Source of the DNA: Crateriforma conspicua
GTDB taxonomy: Bacteria > Planctomycetota > Planctomycetia > Pirellulales > Pirellulaceae
Direction of reading: 5' to 3'
Length of the DNA: 64,000 bases
Assembly (NCBI RefSeq): GCF_007752935.1
Contig: NZ_CP036319.1
Coordinates: forward strand, 1,054,001-1,118,000
A program made the position numbers and the translations under genes. Below the pieces are notes generated by a model. It was not told the DNA's origin and did no database searches. It was given only the letters and a program-made list of their open reading frames with translations. Below are positions 7,325-15,876 of this stretch, in pieces; positions within the stretch are counted from its first letter, which is position 1, and the number at the start of each line of letters is the position of its first letter.

Positions 7325-9493
7325 ATGGGAATGTCGATTCTTAATGTGCGGTTTGGCGGCCGCAAGTTTGCGATTAGTAAACCGGTTGCAGTCGCACTGT
7401 TCGGTATCACGACCTTGCTTTGGATGTCGGCGGTTTCGGCGGAAGTCTTGCTGACGGCAACCGACGAAGGCATCGTTATCACACAAAACGGCGATGGCTG
7501 GGCGATGTCCACGCCCGCCGATGGGCTTTGGACAATCGGAACGGGTTGGTCCAAACATGCCCCACAGGCTTGGCACCACGCATCGCCGATCCACACGCAA
7601 ACACTGGGACCATGGACGCATTTCACCGGTACGGTGCAGACCCCCGATGGTCCGTGGCGTGTCAGCGATCAATATCGCGTCGATGACAATGGCTTGGTCC
7701 ATGCCAAGCGTCGTTGGCAATACCTGGGTGATGCGCCCAGCGGGCCGGTCGTGTTATCGGTCCGGTATCGCGTCAGCCCGCGTGGCGACGATTCACTGAA
7801 GCCGTTTCTGCCCGGGATACAGTACTACGGAAATCCATCGGGGACCCGCATCGATCCCACGCGTGTGCCGACTTGGCAATCCGAACCAGGGTTTTCGGCG
7901 CTGTATCAAGAACACCGGTACCCAATGCCCTTTGCCGCCGCGATCGATTCCGGACGTGGCGTTGCGGCTTTGCACAGTCGGCCGTCAAAGTTGCCCGCCG
8001 CGGCACGGGATGATTTGTGGTGGTCGTTGGGGCTGATTCAACGCGAGGACGGTGTCGAATTGACGCTGCAAAGCGGGCCGGTGGCCACCAACGGCCAGCC
8101 GGGAATGGCAAAGGCTCGCCAGACCAAGCTGTTTCCGTTTGACGATGCACACATGGTTGCGGTTGAGCCGGGCACGGTGATTGAAAAACAATTCTGGATT
8201 CAGTTGGCCGATGCGCCCGTGGTCGGTCATGAGTTTCAAAAGCCGCTTTGGACGTCGATCGACTTGTTTGATCCCGTCGCTGACCGGTCCATGCCCGCGA
8301 TTGAAGACGTCATGTCGGCCAAGCTTCGTGACACGTTTGATCGTTGGCATCAGGATGCACAGTGTCGTGGCTTTCGCACCCGTCCGCCTCAAGCCCAAAG
8401 TTGGATGATGATGGGATGGGCCGACCGTGCGGAAGTCCCCGGTCACGCGTTGTTGACGCTGGACTTGGCGGGGCAGTGTGATGACCCCGTCCTGTGGAAA
8501 CGTCGCGCCGCAGAGTCGTTGGACTTTTTGTGCCAATCGCCGACGGTGGGCAAGAAAGCCGATCCGATGTTTGCGATCGTCTATGACTATCAACAGCATC
8601 GCTGGCTGCAGCGAACTAACCCGCTTTCAACCGCCCAGGCGTTGACTGGAATCGCGCGGGCGATCCGCAGCGTGCGTGATCAGCATTCCGGCGATGGCGA
8701 ACCCGCCGTCGATGTGTCCAAATGGGAAACGTTTTTGGCCGCACAGTTGGACCTGATCCGTGACCGGGTCGGGCGTGCCGATTGGCATCCCGTGTCGACC
8801 AACGAAGCGTTTGCAATTGCACCGTTGGTTTTGGGCAGTGAACTGATGCAGCGTGAAGATTGGATGGATTCCGCACGGCGGTTGGCCGACCACACGATCG
8901 ATCGTCATTTGACGATGGCCGAACCCTATTGGGGCGGCACGTTGGATGCGCGGTGCGAAGACAAAGAAGGAGCGTGGGCCGCATTGCAAGGGTTCGCGGC
9001 TTTGTACGAATCCACCGGCGATAAGAAATATCTGGATGCCGCCGTTCACGCGGCGGATGTCTGTCTGAGTTACTTGTACGTCTGGGACGTCGATTTGCCG
9101 CCGGGACGATTGGCCGACCAAGCCGTCAAGACGCGTGGCTGGACGGACGTGTCGGTCCAGAACCAACACTTGGATGTGTTCGGCGTTGTCTTTACCCCGG
9201 TCATTTGGCAACTGGGCGACTGGACCGGCGATTCACGCTATCACCAGTTGGCACAGGTCATGTTGGTCAGCTGCGGTCAAATGACGGACCTGGCCACAGG
9301 GGTCCAAGGCGAGCAGTTGTTCCAGACCAACTATCAACAACACGACGCCGGAGAAACGATCGCGGGGATGCGGGGCGGTTACAGCGAAGCTTGGAACATC
9401 TACTGGATCACCGCCCACTTCCTGACGGCCGCTGCGGAGTTCCAGCGGCTGGGGGTGGATTGGCGTTCGTTTCCCGTTTGCACCGATGATTGA
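7325..9493 (+). CDS. secreted protein with alpha/alpha-barrel (six-hairpin glycosidase-like) C-terminal half (722 aa)
   Basis: A signal peptide (hydrophobic run ending VSAE near residue 40) precedes a beta-rich half with many Trp residues (to about residue 320). The second half has repeated helical hairpins, for example STAQALTGIARAI, ALQGFAALYESTGDKKYLD and YSEAWNIYWITAHFL, a pattern typical of alpha/alpha toroid glycoside hydrolases and polysaccharide lyases. Recurrent Trp and acidic residues fit a sugar-binding groove. Neither an exact GH/PL family nor catalytic residues can be assigned by eye. It ends 15 bp before a convergent propeller gene and appears to be transcribed alone. Confidence 0.88.
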   Translation: MGMSILNVRFGGRKFAISKPVAVALFGITTLLWMSAVSAEVLLTATDEGIVITQNGDGWAMSTPADGLWTIGTGWSKHAPQAWHHASPIHTQTLGPWTHFTGTVQTPDGPWRVSDQYRVDDNGLVHAKRRWQYLGDAPSGPVVLSVRYRVSPRGDDSLKPFLPGIQYYGNPSGTRIDPTRVPTWQSEPGFSALYQEHRYPMPFAAAIDSGRGVAALHSRPSKLPAAARDDLWWSLGLIQREDGVELTLQSGPVATNGQPGMAKARQTKLFPFDDAHMVAVEPGTVIEKQFWIQLADAPVVGHEFQKPLWTSIDLFDPVADRSMPAIEDVMSAKLRDTFDRWHQDAQCRGFRTRPPQAQSWMMMGWADRAEVPGHALLTLDLAGQCDDPVLWKRRAAESLDFLCQSPTVGKKADPMFAIVYDYQQHRWLQRTNPLSTAQALTGIARAIRSVRDQHSGDGEPAVDVSKWETFLAAQLDLIRDRVGRADWHPVSTNEAFAIAPLVLGSELMQREDWMDSARRLADHTIDRHLTMAEPYWGGTLDARCEDKEGAWAALQGFAALYESTGDKKYLDAAVHAADVCLSYLYVWDVDLPPGRLADQAVKTRGWTDVSVQNQHLDVFGVVFTPVIWQLGDWTGDSRYHQLAQVMLVSCGQMTDLATGVQGEQLFQTNYQQHDAGETIAGMRGGYSEAWNIYWITAHFLTAAAEFQRLGVDWRSFPVCTDD

Positions 9494-9508
9494 CGGGCGG
9501 ACGGGTCG

Positions 9509-10756
9509 TTAATTCGCGACGAACTTGTAGATGCGACCGCCACCGGATTGCGTGGTCATCAACACTTCGCCGTCATCGGTTTGACCGAACGTGAAGACCG
9601 GCAGGTTGGACCAAGCGATCTCGCGATTCTCGGTCACCGTTTGGCTGCCCTTGTCGTACTTCATCGCCCAGACTTTGCCCGACACGTAGTCGCCGTACAG
9701 GTAGTAACCGTCCAACTGCGGCGTTTGTTTGCCGCGGTACACCGCGCCGCCGGTGACCGATTTACCCCAGTCCTCGGTATGTGGGTATTCGATCAGCGGT
9801 TCAATCAAATCGGGCCGTGGGCCGGATCCTTTGCCACCGCCCAGAGTGAACTTGTGCGACGCTTCACGAAGGCTCCAGCCATAGTTGCCGCCCTTGCGAA
9901 TCAGGTTGACCTCTTCCCACTGGTTCTGGCCAACATCGGCGGCCCACAAATCACCATTGGCCGGATCGAATGACATGCGCCAGATGTTGCGAATGCCCCA
10001 GGCATAGATCTCCGGCCACGCTTTGTCTTTGCCCACCAAGGGGTTGTCGGTGGGAATGCCGTAGGGCAGTCCACCGGTTCGTGTGTCGACATCGATTCGC
10101 AAGATGGAACCGAGCAACTTGCTGACGTCTTGTCCGGACTTCAACGGGTCGTTCGCTTTGCCGCCGTCACCGAGTCCGACGTACAGGTATCCGTCGGGAC
10201 CGAACACCAGGGTTCCACCGTTGTGATTCCAAAACGGTTGTTGGATTCGCATCAGTTCGCGTTCGCTGCGTGGGTCACCCTGGTTGGGATCATCGCCGCG
10301 AACCGAAAACTCGCTGATGATGGAAACGTGGGGACGCTCACTGGTGGTGTAGTAGACGTAGAACTTGCCGTTGTCTTTGAACTTGGGATGAAACGCCAAG
10401 CCCAGAAAGCCTTCCTCGTTTTCACGGTCCTTGTAGGAAACCGCTTCGTTGATGTCCATGAACAAATCGGCTTCTTCGACTTCGCTGTCCTTTTGGTCGA
10501 AGACGTAGATTTCGCCGGTTTGCGAGGCGACGAACAGACGTCCGCTGTCGTCGCCGGCGCCCGTCAGGACCACCGGACGGCTGATCCGCAGATTTGGATA
10601 AGCGTCGACGATTTGGATCGGCATTGGATCCGTGTTCAGCGATGACGGTGGATCGGCCAGGTTGATCGTTGGGCTGGCGGCAAAGCCCAGACCGGATGTC
10701 AACGTGGTCGCCGCAGCGGCGACGGTGGCAAGTAAGATTCGGCGGGGTGATTTCAT
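9509..10756 (-). CDS. PQQ-dependent sugar dehydrogenase-like (GSDH family) beta-propeller, secreted (415 aa)
   Basis: The family signatures of soluble glucose/sorbosone dehydrogenases are clear: a repeating strand pattern, VFGPDGYLYVGLGDGG, WNHNGG, an EIYAWGIRN motif and GNYGWSL near the middle, and a C-terminal YLYGDYVSGKVW blade. Such enzymes are periplasmic, use pyrroloquinoline quinone with calcium and oxidise sugars, though many planctomycete members have unknown substrates. The signal peptide (MKSPRRILLATVAAAATTL) fixes the start at 10756 rather than the longer upstream frame. No PQQ synthesis genes lie in the window. Confidence 0.93.
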   Translation of the reverse strand: MKSPRRILLATVAAAATTLTSGLGFAASPTINLADPPSSLNTDPMPIQIVDAYPNLRISRPVVLTGAGDDSGRLFVASQTGEIYVFDQKDSEVEEADLFMDINEAVSYKDRENEEGFLGLAFHPKFKDNGKFYVYYTTSERPHVSIISEFSVRGDDPNQGDPRSERELMRIQQPFWNHNGGTLVFGPDGYLYVGLGDGGKANDPLKSGQDVSKLLGSILRIDVDTRTGGLPYGIPTDNPLVGKDKAWPEIYAWGIRNIWRMSFDPANGDLWAADVGQNQWEEVNLIRKGGNYGWSLREASHKFTLGGGKGSGPRPDLIEPLIEYPHTEDWGKSVTGGAVYRGKQTPQLDGYYLYGDYVSGKVWAMKYDKGSQTVTENREIAWSNLPVFTFGQTDDGEVLMTTQSGGGRIYKFVAN

Positions 10757-10933
10757 CAAAGGCTTCAGCGTTGGGCGGGGAAACGGGGAAACGGAACCGG
10801 GCACCGGACACGAAAAACTCCTGCCAAGAATAATCGCTGGCAGGAGTCGTCGCGTGGTTCACAGTGTAACCCGTTCGACACCTCGGGGATTAACCATTTG
10901 GCGGCATCGAACGGATCAGCCGATCGGGGACGG

Positions 10934-11647
10934 CTACGGGATTTCGATCAATTCGACTTCGAAGATCAGCACTTCGTTGGGGCCGATGACCGGACCCTGA
11001 CCGCGAGGGCCGTAAGCCAGATCCGACGGGATGGTGACGATGGCTTTTTCGCCGACCTTCATTTTTTGCAGCGCGATTTGCCAGCCCTTGATGACGCGGC
11101 CTAGTTCAAACGTGATCGGTTCGCCACGTTGGACCGAACTGTCGAACACGGTGCCGTCGATCAGTTTGCCCGTGTAGTGAACGGTGACTCGGTCGGACAC
11201 GCTGGGCGATGCGCCTTCGCCCGCCTTGGTCGTTTTGATTTGGACGCCGCCGTCCAATTTGCGAACGCCTTCGGACTTGGCGTTCTTTTCCATGTAGGCT
11301 TCGCCCTTTTCTTTGTTCATCGCCGCGCGATCTTGGACGCGTTTTTGCATCATCGCTTGCAGCTTGCCTTGGGCCTCACGCAGCTGTTCTTCGGTCAGTT
11401 GCGGATCTTTCTTTGCCAGGGCATCAAGCAAGCCTTGGGCGAAAACATCGATGTCAAAATCTTTGGCTTCGAAACCTTGTTGTGCCATCGACCCGCCGAT
11501 GTCCAGGCCTAGGAAATAGGCGATCGGATCCGATTTGGCATCGGGCGTTTCTTGTGACATGGCAGTTTGGGACATGGCGGCAATGCCGAGGGAAAGAGCG
11601 AGCGAGCCAATCGCCAAGCCGTGCCGGAGGGAGGTGGAAAGGGACAT
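10934..11647 (-). CDS. FKBP-type peptidyl-prolyl cis-trans isomerase, exported (237 aa)
   Basis: The protein has a signal peptide (hydrophobic run to about residue 30), an N-terminal helical dimerisation domain as in Mip/FkpA (YFLGLDIGGSM, then long charged helices to about residue 130) and a C-terminal FKBP domain. The latter carries VTVHYTGKLIDGTVFDSS, the Trp-containing VIKGWQIALQKMKVGEKA and IPSDLAYGPRGQG. It catalyses prolyl isomerisation and assists folding of exported proteins. The start at 11647 is chosen because it begins the signal peptide; the upstream in-frame extension is unlikely. It is transcribed alone, with a tandem repeat in its upstream region. Confidence 0.95.
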   Translation of the reverse strand: MSLSTSLRHGLAIGSLALSLGIAAMSQTAMSQETPDAKSDPIAYFLGLDIGGSMAQQGFEAKDFDIDVFAQGLLDALAKKDPQLTEEQLREAQGKLQAMMQKRVQDRAAMNKEKGEAYMEKNAKSEGVRKLDGGVQIKTTKAGEGASPSVSDRVTVHYTGKLIDGTVFDSSVQRGEPITFELGRVIKGWQIALQKMKVGEKAIVTIPSDLAYGPRGQGPVIGPNEVLIFEVELIEIP

Positions 11648-11830
11648 GAAGGAAGTGATTCCTGCGGGTCGCGTCGGGAAATTGAGCCGACCCGGCGAGC
11701 AGCGAACGGAATCGGTGACTCGGGCCGGTGGCACCGTCGGTGCCGGGATGATAGGAGCGCAGAATAACTGTAGCCCCGGCAAAATGCCATGCGGTGCGAT
11801 CGGCCGGCAACCCGGGGCGTCGATCAGCCC

Positions 11831-11910
11831 CCGGTCAGCGAATAGTCGACCGGTTCAGCGAATAGTCGACCGGTTCAGCGAATAGTCGACCGGTTCAGCG
11901 AATAGGCGAC
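11831..11910. repeat. 20-bp tandem repeat, four copies
   Basis: Four head-to-tail copies of a 20-base unit (consensus CGGTTCAGCGAATAGTCGAC) occupy 11831-11910. Copy 1 differs in its first bases and copy 4 has one G for T; the two middle copies are identical. There are no spacers, so it is not a CRISPR array. It lies between the start of the FKBP gene and the end of a kinase gene, outside coding sequence. Confidence 0.95.
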
Positions 11911-11932
11911 CGGTCGGCAACCAGAGCGCATG

Positions 11933-12976
11933 CTAGGACTGGGCCACCATCAGTGCACCGATCAATCCGGCGACCACGGCGACGATCGCGGCCAGCCGGC
12001 CCCAGCTGACGTCCGGTCGTGGCCCGCCCCCCATGCGGCCGCGGATTTGCTTCTCCAGCATTCGGCGTCCCCCCTCAGTCGCGCTGGACGCGGCGACGTC
12101 GGCCGGTTCGCCGTTGCCGACCGATTCGAGACTGGAATCCAGCGGAGCATCCAGGTGGTACTTTTCGCCGATCTCCAGCATCACGCCTTGGACGGATCGT
12201 GCGTTGAACGGCCGATTCTCGGGATCTTTCGCAAGCAGTTCGTTGATCACTTCGTCCAATTCGGGCGGACAGTCGCCGACCAGATCGCGGGCCCGTGGCG
12301 GCGCGGCTCGTAAATGCTGTTCGAATAATTGGGCAAAGTTCTCGCCAAGAAACGGCTTGCGCCCGGTCAGCATTTCCATCACGCAGCATCCCAACGCGTA
12401 CAAATCCGTTTTGCCGCTGATCAACGCATCGCCGGTGATCTGCTCGGGCGACATGTACGCGTGGGTGCCCACGGTCAGCCCGCTGCTGGTCAGGTCGGCG
12501 GAATGAGTGTCGCGTGCGATCCCGAAATCACCCAACTTGACGACGGCGTCGGTCGTCAAAAACAGATTTCCCGGCTTCAAATCACGATGAATCACGCCAT
12601 GGTTGTGAGCGTACTGCAAGGCGGAACAGATCTGCCGCGTCACGTCCACGACCGACGGCCAAGGCAGCGGCCCGTTGGATTCCAGCAGGTCTTTGACCGT
12701 CCCGCCGTCGACCAATTCCATGATGTAGTACAGCCCGCCATCGATTTCCCCGCCGCCGTAACAGGCCACGATGTTCGGGTGGCGCAAACGCTGCAGAATC
12801 GTTGTTTCTCGTTCGAAACGGGCCCGGATCAACGGGTCCCGGCTGACACCAGGATGCAGCTTTTTGATGGCAACGCGGTATCCCGTGTCTCGCTCGGTTG
12901 CCAAATAGATCGTCCCGACCGTTCCCGCGCCGACGACCTGTCCCAGGTCGTAATCGTCAATGGTCGGCGAGTGCAT
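11933..12976 (-). CDS. Hanks-type Ser/Thr protein kinase with C-terminal membrane anchor (347 aa)
   Basis: A complete kinase domain starts near the N-terminus: glycine loop GAGTVGTIYLA, ATP lysine in VAIKKL, catalytic HRDLKPGNL, DFG in GDFGIAR and APE-equivalent MSPEQ. After about residue 265 comes a linker with an Arg/Gly-rich patch and one hydrophobic helix at the extreme C-terminus (LAAIVAVVAGLIGALMVA). Only four residues follow it, so there is no extracellular domain: this is a tail-anchored kinase without an obvious sensor. The ATG at 12976 is used; a GTG at 12997 would add seven residues. Neither has a clear ribosome site. Confidence 0.94.
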   Translation of the reverse strand: MHSPTIDDYDLGQVVGAGTVGTIYLATERDTGYRVAIKKLHPGVSRDPLIRARFERETTILQRLRHPNIVACYGGGEIDGGLYYIMELVDGGTVKDLLESNGPLPWPSVVDVTRQICSALQYAHNHGVIHRDLKPGNLFLTTDAVVKLGDFGIARDTHSADLTSSGLTVGTHAYMSPEQITGDALISGKTDLYALGCCVMEMLTGRKPFLGENFAQLFEQHLRAAPPRARDLVGDCPPELDEVINELLAKDPENRPFNARSVQGVMLEIGEKYHLDAPLDSSLESVGNGEPADVAASSATEGGRRMLEKQIRGRMGGGPRPDVSWGRLAAIVAVVAGLIGALMVAQS

Positions 12977-13288
12977 GGGGGAAGGATCCGTCGTCACAGG
13001 ACTGGTATGGACAAAAGGTGAGTATGCATTTTCTAGCGGTTATTGCGGGCTGAATCGATACCGCTGAAGGTTGTTTTCTGAGGCCTTGGTCGCCATAGCG
13101 TCTTCGTTTCCGGCCTCACCACGGGCCATAGCGACCCAATCGCTGGGCCGATTCGGAACAGTCCGCCGCCTGGCGCGCCACCACGGGCCAAACCACGGTC
13201 TGGGCGAAGTCGTGGGGAAGTGCCAGACTGATGCCGGAAAACGACCAACCCAGCCACCCCACCGTCCAACCAGATTAATTGGTGCCCC

Positions 13289-14095
13289 ATGACCGCGTCG
13301 GAGATCAAACGCGTCACCACCCGAACACTGCAGAACCTGAAGTCCCGCGGCCAGCGGATTTCGATGCTGACCGCCTATGATTTTCCCACTGCGGCGGTCT
13401 TGGACGAAGCCGGCATCGATATCTTGCTGGTCGGCGATTCACTGGCAATGGTCGTTGCCGGTCACGAAACCACCCTTCCGGTGACGATGGACCAGATGCT
13501 GTACCACGCTGAAATGGTCGGTCGCGCCGCGCGGCGGGCAATGGTGGTCGTCGATCTGCCGTTCCCCGAAGGCCAACTGTCGATCGAGCAAACCCTGCAG
13601 TCCGCGTCGCGGGTGTTCAAGGAAACACGCTGTCACGCGGTCAAGTTGGAAGGCGGCGCCGAACAGGCCGCTCGGATCGAAGCGTTGGTGACCGCCGGCA
13701 TCCCGGTGATGGCACACGTCGGGTTGCGACCGCAAAACATTCACGTCGATGGCGGCTATCGAATCGGCCGCGACCAACAACGCTTGGTCGACGACGCCCT
13801 GGCGGCGCAAAGTGCCGGCGCGTTCGCGGTGCTGATCGAGTGTGTGACCAATGCCATCGGTAAAGCGATCACCGATGCTTTGGATGTGCCGACCATCGGT
13901 ATCGGCGCCGGCCCCTCCACCGATGGCCAAGTGTTGGTGACCAATGACATGGTCGGTCTGACCAGTGGTTATTTGCCGACGTTTGTTCGCAAGTATGCCG
14001 ACTTGCAAGAAGTTTTGAAAAACGCGGCGCAGCAATATCGGAATGACGTTTCCGACAACACTTTCCCCGGACCCGACGAGACATTCGAATCATGA
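13289..14095 (+). CDS. panB: 3-methyl-2-oxobutanoate hydroxymethyltransferase (PanB)
   Basis: PanB adds a hydroxymethyl group from 5,10-methylenetetrahydrofolate to 2-oxoisovalerate, giving ketopantoate, the first committed step of pantothenate and coenzyme A synthesis. The 268-residue length is typical. Visible active-site elements are the metal-binding Asp in LLVGDSLAMV and in VVVDLPF, the Lys/Glu pair in AVKLEGG, the catalytic Glu in LIECVT, and the family stretch TIGIGAGPSTDGQ. The usual DLPFGSY is DLPFPEG here, so that loop varies. It overlaps the next gene by four bases (ATGA). Confidence 0.97.
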   Translation: MTASEIKRVTTRTLQNLKSRGQRISMLTAYDFPTAAVLDEAGIDILLVGDSLAMVVAGHETTLPVTMDQMLYHAEMVGRAARRAMVVVDLPFPEGQLSIEQTLQSASRVFKETRCHAVKLEGGAEQAARIEALVTAGIPVMAHVGLRPQNIHVDGGYRIGRDQQRLVDDALAAQSAGAFAVLIECVTNAIGKAITDALDVPTIGIGAGPSTDGQVLVTNDMVGLTSGYLPTFVRKYADLQEVLKNAAQQYRNDVSDNTFPGPDETFES

Positions 14096-14796
14096 AATCG
14101 CCCGAACGTTTGGCCTTTGAATCCGTCGAACAGTTGCAACGTCAAGCGGCAAGCGATGTTGCCGACCTGATCCGTTCGACTTTGCGTCACCGCGATTCGT
14201 TTTCCATTTCGCTCTCAGGCGGCTCGACGCCCAAGCGGATGTACGAACTGTTGGCGCAGGAATCGCTGCCCTGGGATCAGGTGCATTGGTTCTGGGGCGA
14301 CGAACGAAACGTCCCCCATGATCACGACGACAGTAATTACAAGATGGTCAAAACGGCTTGGTTAGATCCAATTGATGCACCGGAGTCGAATGTGCATCCG
14401 GTTCCTGTGAAGGTGTCCGATCCGCAGGCCGCGGCAAAAGCGTACCAGTATGAAATTTTGGAACACTTTGGGGACCTGCCACCGCGATGGGACCTGGTTC
14501 TGCTGGGAATGGGCGATGATGCCCACACCGCGTCCTTGTTCCCGCAAACCGATGCGATCGGTGTGGACGACCAGACGTTTGTCGCCAACTGGGTACCCAA
14601 GCTGGATGCCTATCGGTACACGCTGACGTACCCCGCAATTAACTCCGGTGCAAGTGTTTGGTTTGTCGTCGCGGGGGCCGGCAAGAAACAGGCGTTTGCG
14701 CAGGTCACCAACCTCGAAATTGATGTGCGCAATTACCCGGCGCAACTGGTACGCCCCGACCGTTGGTACTTGACCAACGACGTCCTGGCGGACTGA
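14092..14796 (+). CDS. pgl: 6-phosphogluconolactonase
   Basis: This enzyme hydrolyses 6-phosphogluconolactone to 6-phosphogluconate in the oxidative pentose phosphate pathway. The 234-residue protein shows the family motifs SGGSTPKRMYELLA, WFWGDERNVPHDHDDSNY and GMGDDAHTASLFP (Ala replaces the usual Gly). The start overlaps the panB stop in ATGA, so the pair is probably cotranscribed and coupled, although the pathways differ. No zwf or gnd gene is present nearby. Confidence 0.96.
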   Translation: MKSPERLAFESVEQLQRQAASDVADLIRSTLRHRDSFSISLSGGSTPKRMYELLAQESLPWDQVHWFWGDERNVPHDHDDSNYKMVKTAWLDPIDAPESNVHPVPVKVSDPQAAAKAYQYEILEHFGDLPPRWDLVLLGMGDDAHTASLFPQTDAIGVDDQTFVANWVPKLDAYRYTLTYPAINSGASVWFVVAGAGKKQAFAQVTNLEIDVRNYPAQLVRPDRWYLTNDVLAD

Positions 14797-14838
14797 TCGA
14801 GTTCGCCCGTATGTGGCCGCTTCGGTTGGTCGAACCGG

Positions 14839-15348
14839 TCAGGTTGCCAGTGTCGAATGTTGGTCCGGGTCCGTTGTCGGACGCGACGACAGCGATCGGC
14901 CGGCGGCATTACCGGTAGAGCCGGCGTCATCGGTCGGCCTTTGGCACAGTGGTTTGCTGCCACCGGTGTCACGGATCATGTCCGCAATGGTCGTGTCACC
15001 AAAGGTTTCTTCGACCAAACGTCCGGCTTCATCCAGCCGCCGGTGCAGCGGACACAGGGCTTCGCCGTGCAGGTTCACCGGGCAAGTGTGAAAACGCTGG
15101 ATCGGGTCAATCGCGTTGATGACTTCCAGTGCGGTTAAAGATTCCGGCCGACGCCGCAGCGAGAATCCACCCCGCAGGCCTCGCTGGGACTGCACCAGTT
15201 CCGCTCGCGAGAGCGCCTGCATGACTTTGGACAAATAGCCGGCGGGGACGTGCGTCGCCTGGGCGATCATTGCGGTGGTTCTGGCCCCGTCTTGGTCGGC
15301 TAAGTACACGACCGCACGAAGGGCGTACTCGGTTGTCTGCGAAATCAT
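14839..15348 (-). CDS. Rrf2-family transcriptional regulator (169 aa)
   Basis: The N-terminal winged helix has the classic Rrf2 opening (MISQTTEYALRAVVYLA) and the recognition stretch VPAGYLSKVMQALSRAELV followed by RGLRGGFSL. Beyond it lies CPVNLHGEALCPLHRRLD, with only two cysteines where IscR and NsrR carry three for an iron-sulfur cluster. The Ser/Thr-rich C-terminal tail is unlike IscR. The start at 15348 is fixed by homology; upstream in-frame residues do not look like this family. Targets are unknown. A perfect palindrome about 180 bp upstream is a possible operator or terminator. Confidence 0.93.
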   Translation of the reverse strand: MISQTTEYALRAVVYLADQDGARTTAMIAQATHVPAGYLSKVMQALSRAELVQSQRGLRGGFSLRRRPESLTALEVINAIDPIQRFHTCPVNLHGEALCPLHRRLDEAGRLVEETFGDTTIADMIRDTGGSKPLCQRPTDDAGSTGNAAGRSLSSRPTTDPDQHSTLAT

Positions 15349-15528
15349 CTGCCCACGATGCCCGGTGCTCAACTGGCCTAGTAAACGGTGGCCGGTGTGC
15401 TTCGCCGGCGCGTTGCTCGATAGGAAAGCCCCAAAACTGAGGGCGATCATCGCAAGGCTAGGCAGCACCGTGACTGTCGTCAATCATGCGTCAGTCCGGC
15501 GAACGCACCGCAAAGAGCAGAAAAACGC

Positions 15529-15554
15529 AAAACTGGATGTTGACATCCAGTTTT
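15529..15554. promoter_or_regulatory. perfect 11-bp palindrome (operator or bidirectional terminator)
   Basis: AAAACTGGATG (15529-15539) and CATCCAGTTTT (15544-15554) are exact inverted repeats around TTGA. The A/T flanks would give a T-run on either strand, as in bidirectional terminators. The GATG-N4-CATC core is also the kind of symmetric site bound by dimeric winged-helix repressors such as the adjacent Rrf2 protein. Confidence 0.6.
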
Positions 15555-15568
15555 TCATTTGTCATAAA
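15540..15568 (+). promoter_or_regulatory. possible sigma70-type promoter overlapping the palindrome
   Basis: A perfect TTGACA hexamer (15540-15545) is followed after 17 bases by CATAAA (15563-15568), four of six matches to TATAAT. The -35 element lies inside the palindrome, which would fit repression. No convincing plus-strand gene follows, so the assignment is tentative. Confidence 0.3.
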
Positions 15569-15876
15569 ATTTCCACACAAGGGGGGCACCCGTTGATGAT
15601 CAGCTGGCCCCCTGGACCTTGTGTTTTGCTCGGAACATCGGTGAAGGATCTCCGAATGGTTTCTGGGCCGACATCCCGCGTGTTTGCACGGACGTGACCG
15701 GCACGGCGGGATTTTTGATGCGCGATCGGCCCCAGCGGGATCACCGGGCTCGGCGTCGTGATCATCGACCAGGCCGCCGACAAAAAGACCGGCGTCTGTG
15801 TAGACACCTGGGCCAATGTTCACGTCGGGCGTGGGTTTCGGTCATCTAACTGGGGGCCGGCCAGAAGAACGCTTGT

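Larger units (their letters stand above)
15349..15876. other. 528-bp intergenic stretch without a convincing gene
   Basis: This gap lies upstream of the Rrf2 gene and downstream of the propeller gene's stop. It holds a perfect 11-bp inverted repeat (15529-15554) and a TTGACA/CATAAA promoter-like pair on the plus strand. A 33-codon plus-strand frame starts near 15594 behind a GGGGGG run, and minus-strand frames cover 15491-15823. Neither resembles a known protein, so I do not call a gene. Confidence 0.5.

Noticed and set aside
6158-7720. 520-residue minus-strand frame
   Set aside because: It spans two genuine plus-strand genes and has no ribosome site or family resemblance.
11831-11910. Possible CRISPR array
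   Set aside because: The repeats are contiguous with no spacers, and there are no cas genes.
13000-13288. Inverted repeat AGCGGT/ACCGCT near 13033-13070 and a direct repeat CCACCACGGGCC
   Set aside because: Short, imperfect and not linked to any recognisable element.
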